From: an uncultured Lachnospiraceae bacterium
Lineage (GTDB): Bacteria; Bacillota; Clostridia; Lachnospirales; Lachnospiraceae
Reading direction: 5' to 3'
Length of the DNA stretch: 64,000 bases
Assembly (NCBI GenBank): GCA_947625205.1
Contig: CANQNN010000006.1
Coordinates: 62,001 to 126,000 of the forward strand
How positions within the stretch are numbered: the stretch's first letter is position 1; each line of letters opens with the position of its first letter. Below, piece after piece: positions 15,509 through 23,043 of this stretch. The notes beneath the pieces were generated by a model. That model was not told the DNA's origin. It worked only from the letters and a program-made list of their open reading frames with translations, and did no database searches. The position numbers and the translations under genes were made by a program.

Positions 15509-17569
15509 CTATTTCGTCAATAAATAAATTCTGCTGTCTACATAGCCAGTATATATGCAATACTCATGAAGAACCGAAAGCAAATCAAAAAAATCATCTT
15601 CCATTATTTCCGGACAATACAACATACGAAAATCATACCGAAGAATACTATCGAGTTTTTCCATATCACGCACAATAGCCCGGTCTAATTCGCGTACCGC
15701 CGAATAAATCAACCGTCGTCCACGAAACAGCTTACCATTATCTCTTAAAGGCACTAATTCTGATTTCCTCTCACTTAACAAATCAATATTAGTGAAAGAA
15801 ATCCTTTCTATACACAGTAAATAAGCACAAAAAATTCCTAATGCCGAATTTGATCTGGCAATCATTGCTCTAGTAAACAAATCCCGCAGATAATTTCTGC
15901 TATACGGCGAGTGTTCCTCACACTTCTCTTCTTTACATATCTGCAGATAGGTTTCCATAAATTTATTCAGGAACTCTCTCTCTGTCTCCTCTATGTTTTG
16001 CGGGAACCGGATATAACACTCTAACCTGACAACTTGATCCTTCTTAACATAAATATCCAGAAATGTATTCATCCATACATCTATAGAAGAATATTCATTC
16101 TGATTAACTTTTTCCTTATAGAAAGCGCTTCCTACACTCTTAATGAGCTTCCACATATCTATCGATGCAATATAAGCTTTATTATTATCTTGCGGAACTA
16201 CTCCGTTACTTATCAATGTAACAACTGCATTGCTAGCTGCATCATCTTCATTGCTTTTTGGTGGCAATAATCTATATACGAATATCCGTTTTCCATCATA
16301 TCGTTCATCATTGCATACACTATTTTTCACTAAATCCACATCACCAACCTTCTCACCACGGCTGATATAAACATACACATCACTTTGCTCTGATACAGCC
16401 TGCTGCATAATCCGAAATAATTCACAATCAAATCCAAGTTTACTTGACTCCGCTTTACCATATCCATTCATCCAAAGCCCTGCTTTATTATAAATCTCTC
16501 TATAGTAATAGCCTTGCTCCCGCACAAAATCTTCTTTTTGATTCGAATCGCTTACTTCATCCAACAGCTCTTTTTTTCGTTCTAATTCTTTCAAGCACCA
16601 TTGAATATAACTTCTAATCTCGCGCTCTTGCAATTTTTTTAATGTTTGACGTTGTTTATAAAAATAACTTTCATCCAAAAATAATACAATATCAAAACTT
16701 TGAAAAAGTATCTGCATATCTAAAAGTGAAGACAAATTGTATATCTGCTTATCATGTTTCAATACCAAAGAATCATCATCCTTTAGACGAAAAATATATT
16801 CTCCATACTCTGGCTGACGTAAGAGTTGTACAAAATAAACTTCTAATGACTTATTATTCTGGTCCGTAACAATATTTCTATAATACTCAATCAAACAATC
16901 TATGTTTTCTATCGTTCCAATATAGGCAATATAAATCACATTCTCACCATAAATAAGCGGAGTTTTCTCCTTACGGGAATACCTACTATTTATTTTCTGA
17001 ACTAGACGCAACGCATCCAATTTCGTCAACGCGCCAACATTCTGCCACGCTTTGACTTCCACATACTTATGAATTGTATCCGTCTCTAATTTTTCCTGAA
17101 CATTTGCAAAATACACTTGCCCTGTACCATAGACATACAATTGCTCTCGTTGCTGAATATATTGCTTTAATAACGTATGACGAATCTGCCACTCCATGTA
17201 CCTTGGATTATCCTCATGAAGAAATTGTGTGTTCGAACAGCACTCCCAATACCGCTGTAAACCAATGATTTCCTCATTTATCAAACGAATAATCGGATGT
17301 GACATAGGCATATAATAAATGTCTTCCAAATCCAATTTGCAGCAACCAATCATAAGGTAATTTTCCATTTCACCCAGTCGCTCTGAAATATCCGGAACAA
17401 CAAAAAAATTAACCAATCTTTCAAAATAAGTTTCGAAAAACTTCTTGTCTTCATTCACCGTATAATTCAATGATGAAATTCTGTCTTGGAAATCCTGTCT
17501 GGATATGAAATGATGGATAGAAGAAATTAACCGGGTTTGAGAAGAAGACTTTTTTATATCTTCATTCAT
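15509..17569 (-). CDS. Large protein of unknown function, first gene of the island operon
   Basis: 686 residues with no family I can name. It is soluble-looking: no signal peptide or clear membrane segment. A stretch around residues 164-175 ('TDTIHKYVEVKAW') weakly resembles the core of a PD-(D/E)xK nuclease, but this is a guess. Residues about 200-330 alternate short hydrophobic strands and helices ('VIYIAYIGTIE', 'FDIVLFLDESYF'), suggesting an alpha/beta domain. The C-terminal third is helical. A promoter (TTGTAA-17-TATAAT) lies about 100 nt upstream. It shares orientation, tight spacing and AT-rich composition with the ATPase and HD genes, so the three most likely act together. Confidence 0.7.
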   Translation of the reverse strand: MNEDIKKSSSQTRLISSIHHFISRQDFQDRISSLNYTVNEDKKFFETYFERLVNFFVVPDISERLGEMENYLMIGCCKLDLEDIYYMPMSHPIIRLINEEIIGLQRYWECCSNTQFLHEDNPRYMEWQIRHTLLKQYIQQREQLYVYGTGQVYFANVQEKLETDTIHKYVEVKAWQNVGALTKLDALRLVQKINSRYSRKEKTPLIYGENVIYIAYIGTIENIDCLIEYYRNIVTDQNNKSLEVYFVQLLRQPEYGEYIFRLKDDDSLVLKHDKQIYNLSSLLDMQILFQSFDIVLFLDESYFYKQRQTLKKLQEREIRSYIQWCLKELERKKELLDEVSDSNQKEDFVREQGYYYREIYNKAGLWMNGYGKAESSKLGFDCELFRIMQQAVSEQSDVYVYISRGEKVGDVDLVKNSVCNDERYDGKRIFVYRLLPPKSNEDDAASNAVVTLISNGVVPQDNNKAYIASIDMWKLIKSVGSAFYKEKVNQNEYSSIDVWMNTFLDIYVKKDQVVRLECYIRFPQNIEETEREFLNKFMETYLQICKEEKCEEHSPYSRNYLRDLFTRAMIARSNSALGIFCAYLLCIERISFTNIDLLSERKSELVPLRDNGKLFRGRRLIYSAVRELDRAIVRDMEKLDSILRYDFRMLYCPEIMEDDFFDLLSVLHEYCIYTGYVDSRIYLLTK

Positions 17570-17666
17570 TTATTTCCTTGCCACCTCCATTATTCAATAC
17601 GAGAAACGCAAGCAGAACATATGTTCTTATTGCATCTTATGATAAGGCTAAGAGCCTATATCTGAT

Positions 17667-17695
17667 ATTATATCCTATGTCATCCGATTTTACAA
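17667..17695 (-). promoter_or_regulatory. Promoter of the three-gene island operon
   Basis: TTGTAA (17690-17695), 17 nt, TATAAT (17667-17672) on the minus strand, about 98 nt upstream of the first gene. The IS insertion lies only about 28 nt upstream of the -35. Confidence 0.6.
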
Positions 17696-17700
17696 GCGTA

Positions 17701-17723
17701 AACAACCACAAATTTTTCTACAA
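17701..17723 (+). repeat. 23-bp direct repeat flanking the integrase-core IS, left copy
   Basis: Begins AACAACCACAAAT and ends CTACAA, abutting the left inverted repeat. The copy at 18791-18813 differs at one base. This is an unusually long target duplication. Confidence 0.8.
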
Positions 17724-18790
17724 TTGTAGGATTACAATACATGTGTTACAACTGAATATTTAAAAAGCAGAGATGCTGCCTTTGTGTTATATTTTAGTCA
17801 CCACAACAAAAAACAAACCAAAGGAGGTCTCTGCTGTGGCTAGTATAACACAAGACATGCGTTTCCGTCTATCCCTTATCCGGTATGCTGAAAAATATGG
17901 CGTCACCAACGCTGCCATCAAATATAAAACCAACAGGCAGTACATCTACCGCTGGAAAAGACGCTTTGACGGCTCTATGGAGTCCTTGCGTGATAGATCC
18001 AGGCGACCCCACCACCACCCGAACCAGCATACCCCGCAGGAAATCAAACTCATCTCTGATATGCGCAGACGCAATCCTGATGCCGGTCTGGTCGTCTTCT
18101 GGGTGAAACTTACCCAGCGCGGTTATACCCGCTCTATCCCAGGACTTTACCGTTTCCTCAAAAAACAGGGCATCATGGCCGTCCATCCACCAAACCCTAA
18201 ATATATCCCTAAGCCTTATGAGCAGATGGACCATCCCAGACAGCGTATCCAGATCGATGTGAAATTTGTCCCTTCCGTCTGTCTGGTCAACAGCCAGGTG
18301 ATCGGAAAGCAGTTCTTCCAGTACACCGCCATTGATGAATACTCCCGCTGGCGCTTCGTGGAAGCCTTTGAAGAACACAGCACCTATTCTTCTGCCATGT
18401 TCCTGGAACACCTGTTAAAAGCTTTCCCTTTCCCTGTTGAGTGTGTCCAGACCGACAATGGCGCGGAGTTCACAAACCGTTTTACGACTTACCGGGACAA
18501 ACCTACCCTGTTCCAGATGCATTTACAGGACCGCGGCATCCGTCACAAGCTGATACGGCCTTACACGCCCAGACATAACGGAAAGGTGGAACGCAGCCAC
18601 AGGAAGGACAACGAAAGGTTCTATGCCACCCATACCTTTTATTCCTTTGAGGACTTCAGCAAGCAATTGAAGATATATAACTGCAGGGATTACAACAACT
18701 TTCCCATGCGTCCTCTTGGATGGAAGACTCCTTCCCAGGTGTTAAAGGATTATAAGGTCAGAGTGTAACATATGTTTGACAAACCTACAA
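17724..18790 (+). mobile_element. Integrase-core (IS481/IS1202-like) insertion sequence, about 1067 bp
   Basis: 27-bp imperfect terminal inverted repeats start TTGTAGG and end with ACATGTGTTACA (left) or ACATATGTTACA (right, reverse complement). One transposase gene fills it. A 23-bp direct repeat with one mismatch flanks it. Duplications of 24-29 bp are known for part of the IS1202 group, so assignment to that neighbourhood is possible, although this transposase is shorter. Confidence 0.8.
17836..18768 (+). CDS. Integrase-core DDE transposase (IS481-like)
   Basis: 310 residues: an N-terminal helix-turn-helix ('YGVTNAAIKYKTNRQYIYRWKRR') followed by an rve integrase core with Asp in 'QIDVKFV', Asp in 'QTDNGAEF' and Glu in 'HNGKVERSHRKD'. 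The start is GTG at 17836, set by AAGGAGG at 17821-17827; the ORF track's ATG is further upstream. No stop or frameshift interrupts it. Base composition is closer to the chromosome than to the AT-rich island, consistent with a separate arrival. Confidence 0.92.
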   Translation: MASITQDMRFRLSLIRYAEKYGVTNAAIKYKTNRQYIYRWKRRFDGSMESLRDRSRRPHHHPNQHTPQEIKLISDMRRRNPDAGLVVFWVKLTQRGYTRSIPGLYRFLKKQGIMAVHPPNPKYIPKPYEQMDHPRQRIQIDVKFVPSVCLVNSQVIGKQFFQYTAIDEYSRWRFVEAFEEHSTYSSAMFLEHLLKAFPFPVECVQTDNGAEFTNRFTTYRDKPTLFQMHLQDRGIRHKLIRPYTPRHNGKVERSHRKDNERFYATHTFYSFEDFSKQLKIYNCRDYNNFPMRPLGWKTPSQVLKDYKVRV

Positions 18791-18813
18791 AACAACCACA
18801 AATTTTCCTACAA
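18791..18813 (+). repeat. 23-bp direct repeat flanking the integrase-core IS, right copy
   Basis: Matches 17701-17723 at 22 of 23 positions and starts exactly at the right end of the IS. Confidence 0.8.
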
Positions 18814-18952
18814 TCTGTCATTTTCCTTATAATATATTGTGAATATTTTTTTATGTTTAGATTAACGATCTTATCCACACATCAGGTGGCTTTTGTTGAA
18901 AAAATCATATTTTAAAATACATATGTTCTCATAAGGTTGTTGCTTATAATAA

Positions 18953-18987
18953 GAAACACCGTAAAATCAGTAATCTTACGGTGTTTC
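18953..18987 (-). terminator. Terminator of the GGGtGRT operon
   Basis: Perfect 12-bp stem GAAACACCGTAA / TTACGGTGTTTC with an 11-nt loop, 58 nt after the GGGtGRT stop. A T-rich stretch follows on both strands, so it may be bidirectional. Confidence 0.8.
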
Positions 18988-19044
18988 CACTTTTCTAATG
19001 ATTCATTTTACCGAATATTTATTCTTGGTTCCAGGCTTTCTGAT

Positions 19045-20055
19045 TTAGAATTTGCCCGCCTTGGCAGCCTCCTCAATAGAAACCGCAACAGCAACGGTAG
19101 CGCCTACCATCGGGTTGTTTCCCATACCGATCAAGCCCATCATCTCAACATGAGCCGGAACGGAGGAAGAACCTGCAAACTGCGCATCGGAATGCATACG
19201 GCCAAGCGTATCTGTGAAACCGTAAGATGCAGGACCTGCAGCCATGTTATCGGGATGCAGTGTACGTCCCGTACCACCGCCGGATGCAACGGAGAAGTAC
19301 TTCTTGCCCGCCTCTGTTCTCTCTTTCTTGTATGTACCTGCTACCGGATGCTGGAATCTGGTCGGGTTCGTGGAGTTACCTGTGATGGATACGTCCACAT
19401 TCTCCTTCCACATGATTGCAACGCCTTCCGGAACAGAATTGGCGCCGTAGCAGTTTACTTTGGAGCGAAGGCCGTCGGAGTATGCGATTCTGTCGATCTC
19501 CTTCACTTCGTTTGTATAAGGATCATACTCTGTTTCAACAAATGTAAATCCGTTGATTCTAGAAATGATCTTCGCCGCGTCTTTGCCAAGACCGTTCAGG
19601 ATAACGCGAAGAGGTTTCTGACGAACCTTGTTCGCTTTCTCAGCAATACCGATCGCGCCCTCCGCAGCAGCGAAAGATTCGTGACCTGCCAGGAATGCAA
19701 AACAGTCTGTATCCTCCTCCAATAACATCTTGCCTAAGTTACCGTGTCCCAGACCAACCTTACGGGTATCCGCAACAGAACCGGGAATACAGAATGCCTG
19801 AAGTCCCTCACCGATCGCAGCGGCAGCATCAGCGGCCTTTCTGCATCCTTTCTTGATAGCGATCGCAGCGCCTACCGTGTAGGCCCAGCAAGCATTCTCA
19901 AAACAGATGGGCTGGATCTTCTTAACCTGGTCGTATACGTCAAGACCGGCGTCTTTTGTAATTTTCTCAGCTTCTTCAATAGAAGAAATGCCATAGCTGT
20001 TTAATACGGAATTGATCTTGTCAATTCTTCTCTCATATGATTCAAATAAAGCCAT
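19045..20055 (-). CDS. GGGtGRT family protein
   Basis: 336 residues. The sequence 'SGGGTGRTLHPDN' gives the hallmark of the GGGtGRT family, conserved in anaerobic bacteria and archaea and without an assigned biochemical role. It appears cytoplasmic, with glycine-rich and alanine-rich segments ('WAYTVGAAIAIKKG', 'GHGNLGKMLLEEDTDCFAFLAGHESFAAAEGAIG'). It is second in a two-gene unit behind a NifU-like scaffold, separated by about 290 nt of tandem hairpin repeats. The constant pairing suggests an iron-sulfur or radical-related maturation function, but this is inference. Confidence 0.88.
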   Translation of the reverse strand: MALFESYERRIDKINSVLNSYGISSIEEAEKITKDAGLDVYDQVKKIQPICFENACWAYTVGAAIAIKKGCRKAADAAAAIGEGLQAFCIPGSVADTRKVGLGHGNLGKMLLEEDTDCFAFLAGHESFAAAEGAIGIAEKANKVRQKPLRVILNGLGKDAAKIISRINGFTFVETEYDPYTNEVKEIDRIAYSDGLRSKVNCYGANSVPEGVAIMWKENVDVSITGNSTNPTRFQHPVAGTYKKERTEAGKKYFSVASGGGTGRTLHPDNMAAGPASYGFTDTLGRMHSDAQFAGSSSVPAHVEMMGLIGMGNNPMVGATVAVAVSIEEAAKAGKF

Positions 20056-20116
20056 CTTATTCTAATCCTCCTATTTGTAATAGACTACGTAACATATATC
20101 GCCATATGCGGGTTTT

Positions 20117-20353
20117 CCGAGTCTGCGAAGCAAATCTCGTAAGTTATTCCATAGAAATTTATTTCATCCGAGTTTGCGAAGCAAATCTCGTAAGTTATTC
20201 CATAGAAATTTATTTCATCCGAGTTTGCGAAGCAAATCTCGTATAGTAATTTCGTAAGAATTTATTTCGTCCGAGTTTGCGAAGCAAATCTCGCAAGTTA
20301 TTCCCGAAGGGAATTACTTATGTTATTTCCCGAAGGGAATTACTTATGTTATT
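20117..20353 (-). repeat. Tandem hairpin repeats between the NifU-like and GGGtGRT genes
   Basis: Four units with starts at 20117, 20168, 20219 and 20271 (periods 51, 51, 52). Each contains a GAGATTTGC-TTC-GCAAACTC type stem-loop and an AT-rich arm (GAAATAAATTTC). After the fourth, a second 26-bp unit with the hairpin ATTCCC-TTCG-GGAAT occurs twice (from 20301 and 20327) and runs into the stop of the NifU-like gene. The units are nearly identical, so they are recent or homogenised. They may stabilise or attenuate the transcript between the two genes. Confidence 0.9.
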
Positions 20354-21041
20354 CGCATCTGGGATCAATGATCTTAACGGCATCATCAACACGGCCATAC
20401 TGTCCGCACGCCTTCTCGTAAGCAGTGTTCGGATCATCGCCCTTCTTGATGAAGTCGGTCATCTTGCCAAGGCTAACAAACTTATATCCGATGATCTCGT
20501 CATTGGCATCCAATGCGATACCTGTTACATAACCTTCAGCCATTTCAAGGTAACGAGGACCTTTCTTAAGCGTACCGTACATAGTACCTACCTGGCTTCT
20601 TAAACCTTTACCCAAATCTTCCAGACCTGCGCCCACCGGAAGTCCTTCCTCGGAAAACGCAGACTGTGTACGACCGTATACGATTTGCAAGAACAGCTCT
20701 CTCATTGCCGTGTTGATCGCATCACATACAAGGTCGGTATTCAATGCTTCCATAACGGTTAATCCCGGCAGAATTTCGGACGCCATAGCTGCGGAATGCG
20801 TCATGCCGGAGCAGCCGATCGTCTCAACGAGGGCTTCCTGAATGATACCCTCTTTCACATTCAGCGTCAGCTTACATGCGCCCTGCTGCGGTGCACACCA
20901 GCCTACACCGTGTGTCAAACCGGAAATATCTTTTACTTCTTTCGCCTGAACCCATTTTGCTTCTTCCGGGATAGGAGCACAGCCGTGGTGAACACCCTGT
21001 GCCACAGTACACATTTCTTCAACTTCTTTTGAATAAATCAT
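20349..21041 (-). CDS. NifU-like iron-sulfur scaffold protein
   Basis: 230 residues related to the IscU/NifU scaffold domain: 'VETIGCSGMTHSAAMASEILPG' resembles the scaffold's Cys-containing loop and helix. Further cysteines lie at 'EMCTVAQ', 'HHGCAPIP', 'GWCAPQQGAC' and 'DLVCDA', more than in a minimal IscU. The C-terminal 90 residues are an extension not seen in IscU. It is annotated in clostridia as an iron-sulfur cluster assembly scaffold beside the GGGtGRT gene; here it is upstream of it in the same orientation. AAAGGAG precedes the ATG. Confidence 0.82.
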   Translation of the reverse strand: MIYSKEVEEMCTVAQGVHHGCAPIPEEAKWVQAKEVKDISGLTHGVGWCAPQQGACKLTLNVKEGIIQEALVETIGCSGMTHSAAMASEILPGLTVMEALNTDLVCDAINTAMRELFLQIVYGRTQSAFSEEGLPVGAGLEDLGKGLRSQVGTMYGTLKKGPRYLEMAEGYVTGIALDANDEIIGYKFVSLGKMTDFIKKGDDPNTAYEKACGQYGRVDDAVKIIDPRCE

Positions 21042-21078
21042 GTGATAACTCCTTTCGATTATGTAAAATTATTTCATA

Positions 21079-21096
21079 ACAGGCATATGCGCCTGT
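21079..21096. promoter_or_regulatory. Inverted repeat upstream of the NifU-like gene
   Basis: ACAGGC-ATATGC-GCCTGT, a 6-bp inverted repeat about 40 nt upstream of the start codon. It is a possible operator; the binding protein is unknown. Confidence 0.4.
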
Positions 21097-21130
21097 CATA
21101 ACCGCTGTTTCTATTTTCGCATATTGCAGA

Positions 21131-21170
21131 CAAAAAATCCAGTCATTTCTTTATAATTTACGACTGGATT
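21131..21170 (-). terminator. Terminator of the ABC importer operon
   Basis: AATCCAGTC / GACTGGATT stem followed by six T on the minus strand, about 45 nt after the ATPase stop. Confidence 0.85.
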
Positions 21171-21215
21171 ATTTATTCTTTCAGTTGGCAATTGCAAGCT
21201 GCCTGTACCTGTGTT

Positions 21216-22034
21216 TTAAGACAATATCATACGGTCGTTGGCAAACTCGCTGCCGCTTACCTCCTCAAACTTGGTCATCAGATCGGACACATGCAGGCTC
21301 TTCTTCTCCTCGCCGCGCACATCGTAGATGATCCTGCCTTCATGCATCATGATCAGTCTGTTGCCGTGGCTGATCGCATCCTTCATATTGTGCGTGACCA
21401 TCATAGCGGTCAGATGATTCTCCCTGATGATCTCATCGGACAGTTCAAGCACCTTGGCCGCAGTTTTGGGGTCAAGCGCCGCTGTGTGTTCATCCAAAAG
21501 CAGCAGATCCGGTTTCTGCAGGGACGCCATCAGAAGCGTGACTGCCTGTCTCTGTCCGCCGGACAACAGTCCCACCTTGGTCGTCAGGCGGTCCTCCAGC
21601 CCCAGATTCAGCATCTTCAAATGCTCTCTGTACTGTTCTCTTTCCGGCTTGGTAACACCCCACTTAAGTGTGCGCCCCTTACCGCGTCTCGCCGCAAGAG
21701 CCATGTTCTCTTCGATAGACATAGTGGCAGCCGTTCCGGTCATAGGGTCCTGAAAGACACGACCGAGGAATTTCGCCCGTCTGTGCTCCGGCAGAGAGGT
21801 CACATCCGTCCCGCCGATTATGATGGAGCCGTGATCGACCGGCCAGACGCCCGCAATAGCATTAAGCATAGTGGATTTGCCCGCGCCGTTGCCGCCGATG
21901 ATCGTTACAAAATCACCTTCCTCAAGCTGCAGGTCTAATCCGTTAAGAGCGACCTTCTCATTGATCGTGCCGGGATTAAACGTCTTATGAATATCCTTCA
22001 GTTCCAATGCATAGTTTTTCATTTCGCCGCTCAT
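21216..22034 (-). CDS. ABC transporter ATPase, TrpXYZ type
   Basis: The ATP-binding subunit of a small-molecule importer. Visible: Walker A 'GGNGAGKST', signature 'LLSGGQRQAVTLLMA', Walker B 'PDLLLLDEHTAALDP' and the switch His in 'MMVTHNMKDA'. Length 272 aa. It overlaps the permease stop by ATGA and ends the operon binding protein-permease-ATPase. The family (ABC_sub_bind system) includes the streptococcal tryptophan/tyrosine transporter; the substrate here is not known. Confidence 0.92.
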   Translation of the reverse strand: MSGEMKNYALELKDIHKTFNPGTINEKVALNGLDLQLEEGDFVTIIGGNGAGKSTMLNAIAGVWPVDHGSIIIGGTDVTSLPEHRRAKFLGRVFQDPMTGTAATMSIEENMALAARRGKGRTLKWGVTKPEREQYREHLKMLNLGLEDRLTTKVGLLSGGQRQAVTLLMASLQKPDLLLLDEHTAALDPKTAAKVLELSDEIIRENHLTAMMVTHNMKDAISHGNRLIMMHEGRIIYDVRGEEKKSLHVSDLMTKFEEVSGSEFANDRMILS

Positions 22035-22975
22035 TGCTTAACCGCCCCTTTCTTACTGAACTTTCCCTTCAGATAAGGGATAGATAAGAAGATTGCCACA
22101 ACGATCGCCGAAAACAGCTTCAGATAATCCGAAGGCATCTTCAGCCACAGTACAAAAGCGATGACGGCATAGTAGATCACCGCACCGATAATGACGGATA
22201 CCATAGTAAATGCAAAAGCCATTTTTCTGCCCGCGCAGAACTTGCCAAAAAGCACTTCGCCGATGATCACCGCCGCCAGACCGATCACGATCGCACCGCG
22301 TCCCATATTGACGTCGGCGGAGCCCTGATACTGCGCATACAGACCGCCGCACAGACCAACCAGGCCATTGGAGATCATGAGCGCCAGCACTGTGTGGAAG
22401 TTGGTATTGATGCCCTGTGCCTTCGCCATGCGCATATTACATCCCGTAGCGCGTATCGCCTGTCCCTGTTCCGTGCCAAAATAGCAGTACAGGATCGCAA
22501 CCAGGATCAGACAGCCAATGATCACGCCGCCATAAAATTTAAATTTAAGCAGCGCATCGCCTGATATGTATCTGGAAGAAACCACCAGTCTGTACTGATC
22601 CACATTGATAGGCTGATTGGATTTTCCCATAATGCCCAGATTGACAGAATACAAAGATATCTGCGTCAAAATACTTGCCAGTATGCCCGGAATCCCCAGC
22701 GCCGTGTGCAGAAGTCCCGTCACCATACCCGCCAGCATACCGACAGCGAATGCAATAATAAGAGCAGCCCACGGTTCCATGCCCGCGCCACGGATCAGCA
22801 TAACGGCTACCGCACCGCCTGTTGCAAGCGTACCGTCTACCGTCAGGTCGGCAAAATCAAGCAGTCTGAACGTAATGTATACGCCCAGTGCCATGATGCC
22901 CCAGATAAGACCCTGCGCACATGCACCCGGCATGGCTCGAAGCAGCGACAATGGATTGAGTGCTAATAAGATCAT
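22031..22975 (-). CDS. ABC transporter permease, TrpXYZ/branched-chain amino acid type
   Basis: 314 residues with about eight hydrophobic segments ('LIWGIMALGVYITFRLLDFADLTVDG', 'AIVIGLAAVIIGEVLFG', 'AIVVAIFLSIPYL'). The 'DLTVDG' and 'LMISNGLVGLCGGLYAQYQG' regions match the LivH-like permeases paired with ABC_sub_bind binding proteins. GGAGG precedes the ATG. It is flanked by its ATPase and binding protein, with a 68-nt gap after the binding protein gene. Confidence 0.92.
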   Translation of the reverse strand: MILLALNPLSLLRAMPGACAQGLIWGIMALGVYITFRLLDFADLTVDGTLATGGAVAVMLIRGAGMEPWAALIIAFAVGMLAGMVTGLLHTALGIPGILASILTQISLYSVNLGIMGKSNQPINVDQYRLVVSSRYISGDALLKFKFYGGVIIGCLILVAILYCYFGTEQGQAIRATGCNMRMAKAQGINTNFHTVLALMISNGLVGLCGGLYAQYQGSADVNMGRGAIVIGLAAVIIGEVLFGKFCAGRKMAFAFTMVSVIIGAVIYYAVIAFVLWLKMPSDYLKLFSAIVVAIFLSIPYLKGKFSKKGAVKQ

Positions 22976-23043
22976 TTCCTACCTCCGTCATATAAAAACC
23001 GGGGATGGCAGATCATGTCATCCCCATGTGTTTCCTCAGGCAA

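Noticed and set aside
17708-17735. A short CTAC-AATT-GTAG palindrome after an AAATTT stretch that resembles a Cas12a repeat
   Set aside because: The palindrome is created at the junction of the 23-bp duplication and the IS end. The right copy lacks it, there is no spacer series, and no cas gene is nearby.
10166-18813. The island as a composite transposon
   Set aside because: The two ISs belong to different families, each with its own target duplication, so they did not move the cargo together.
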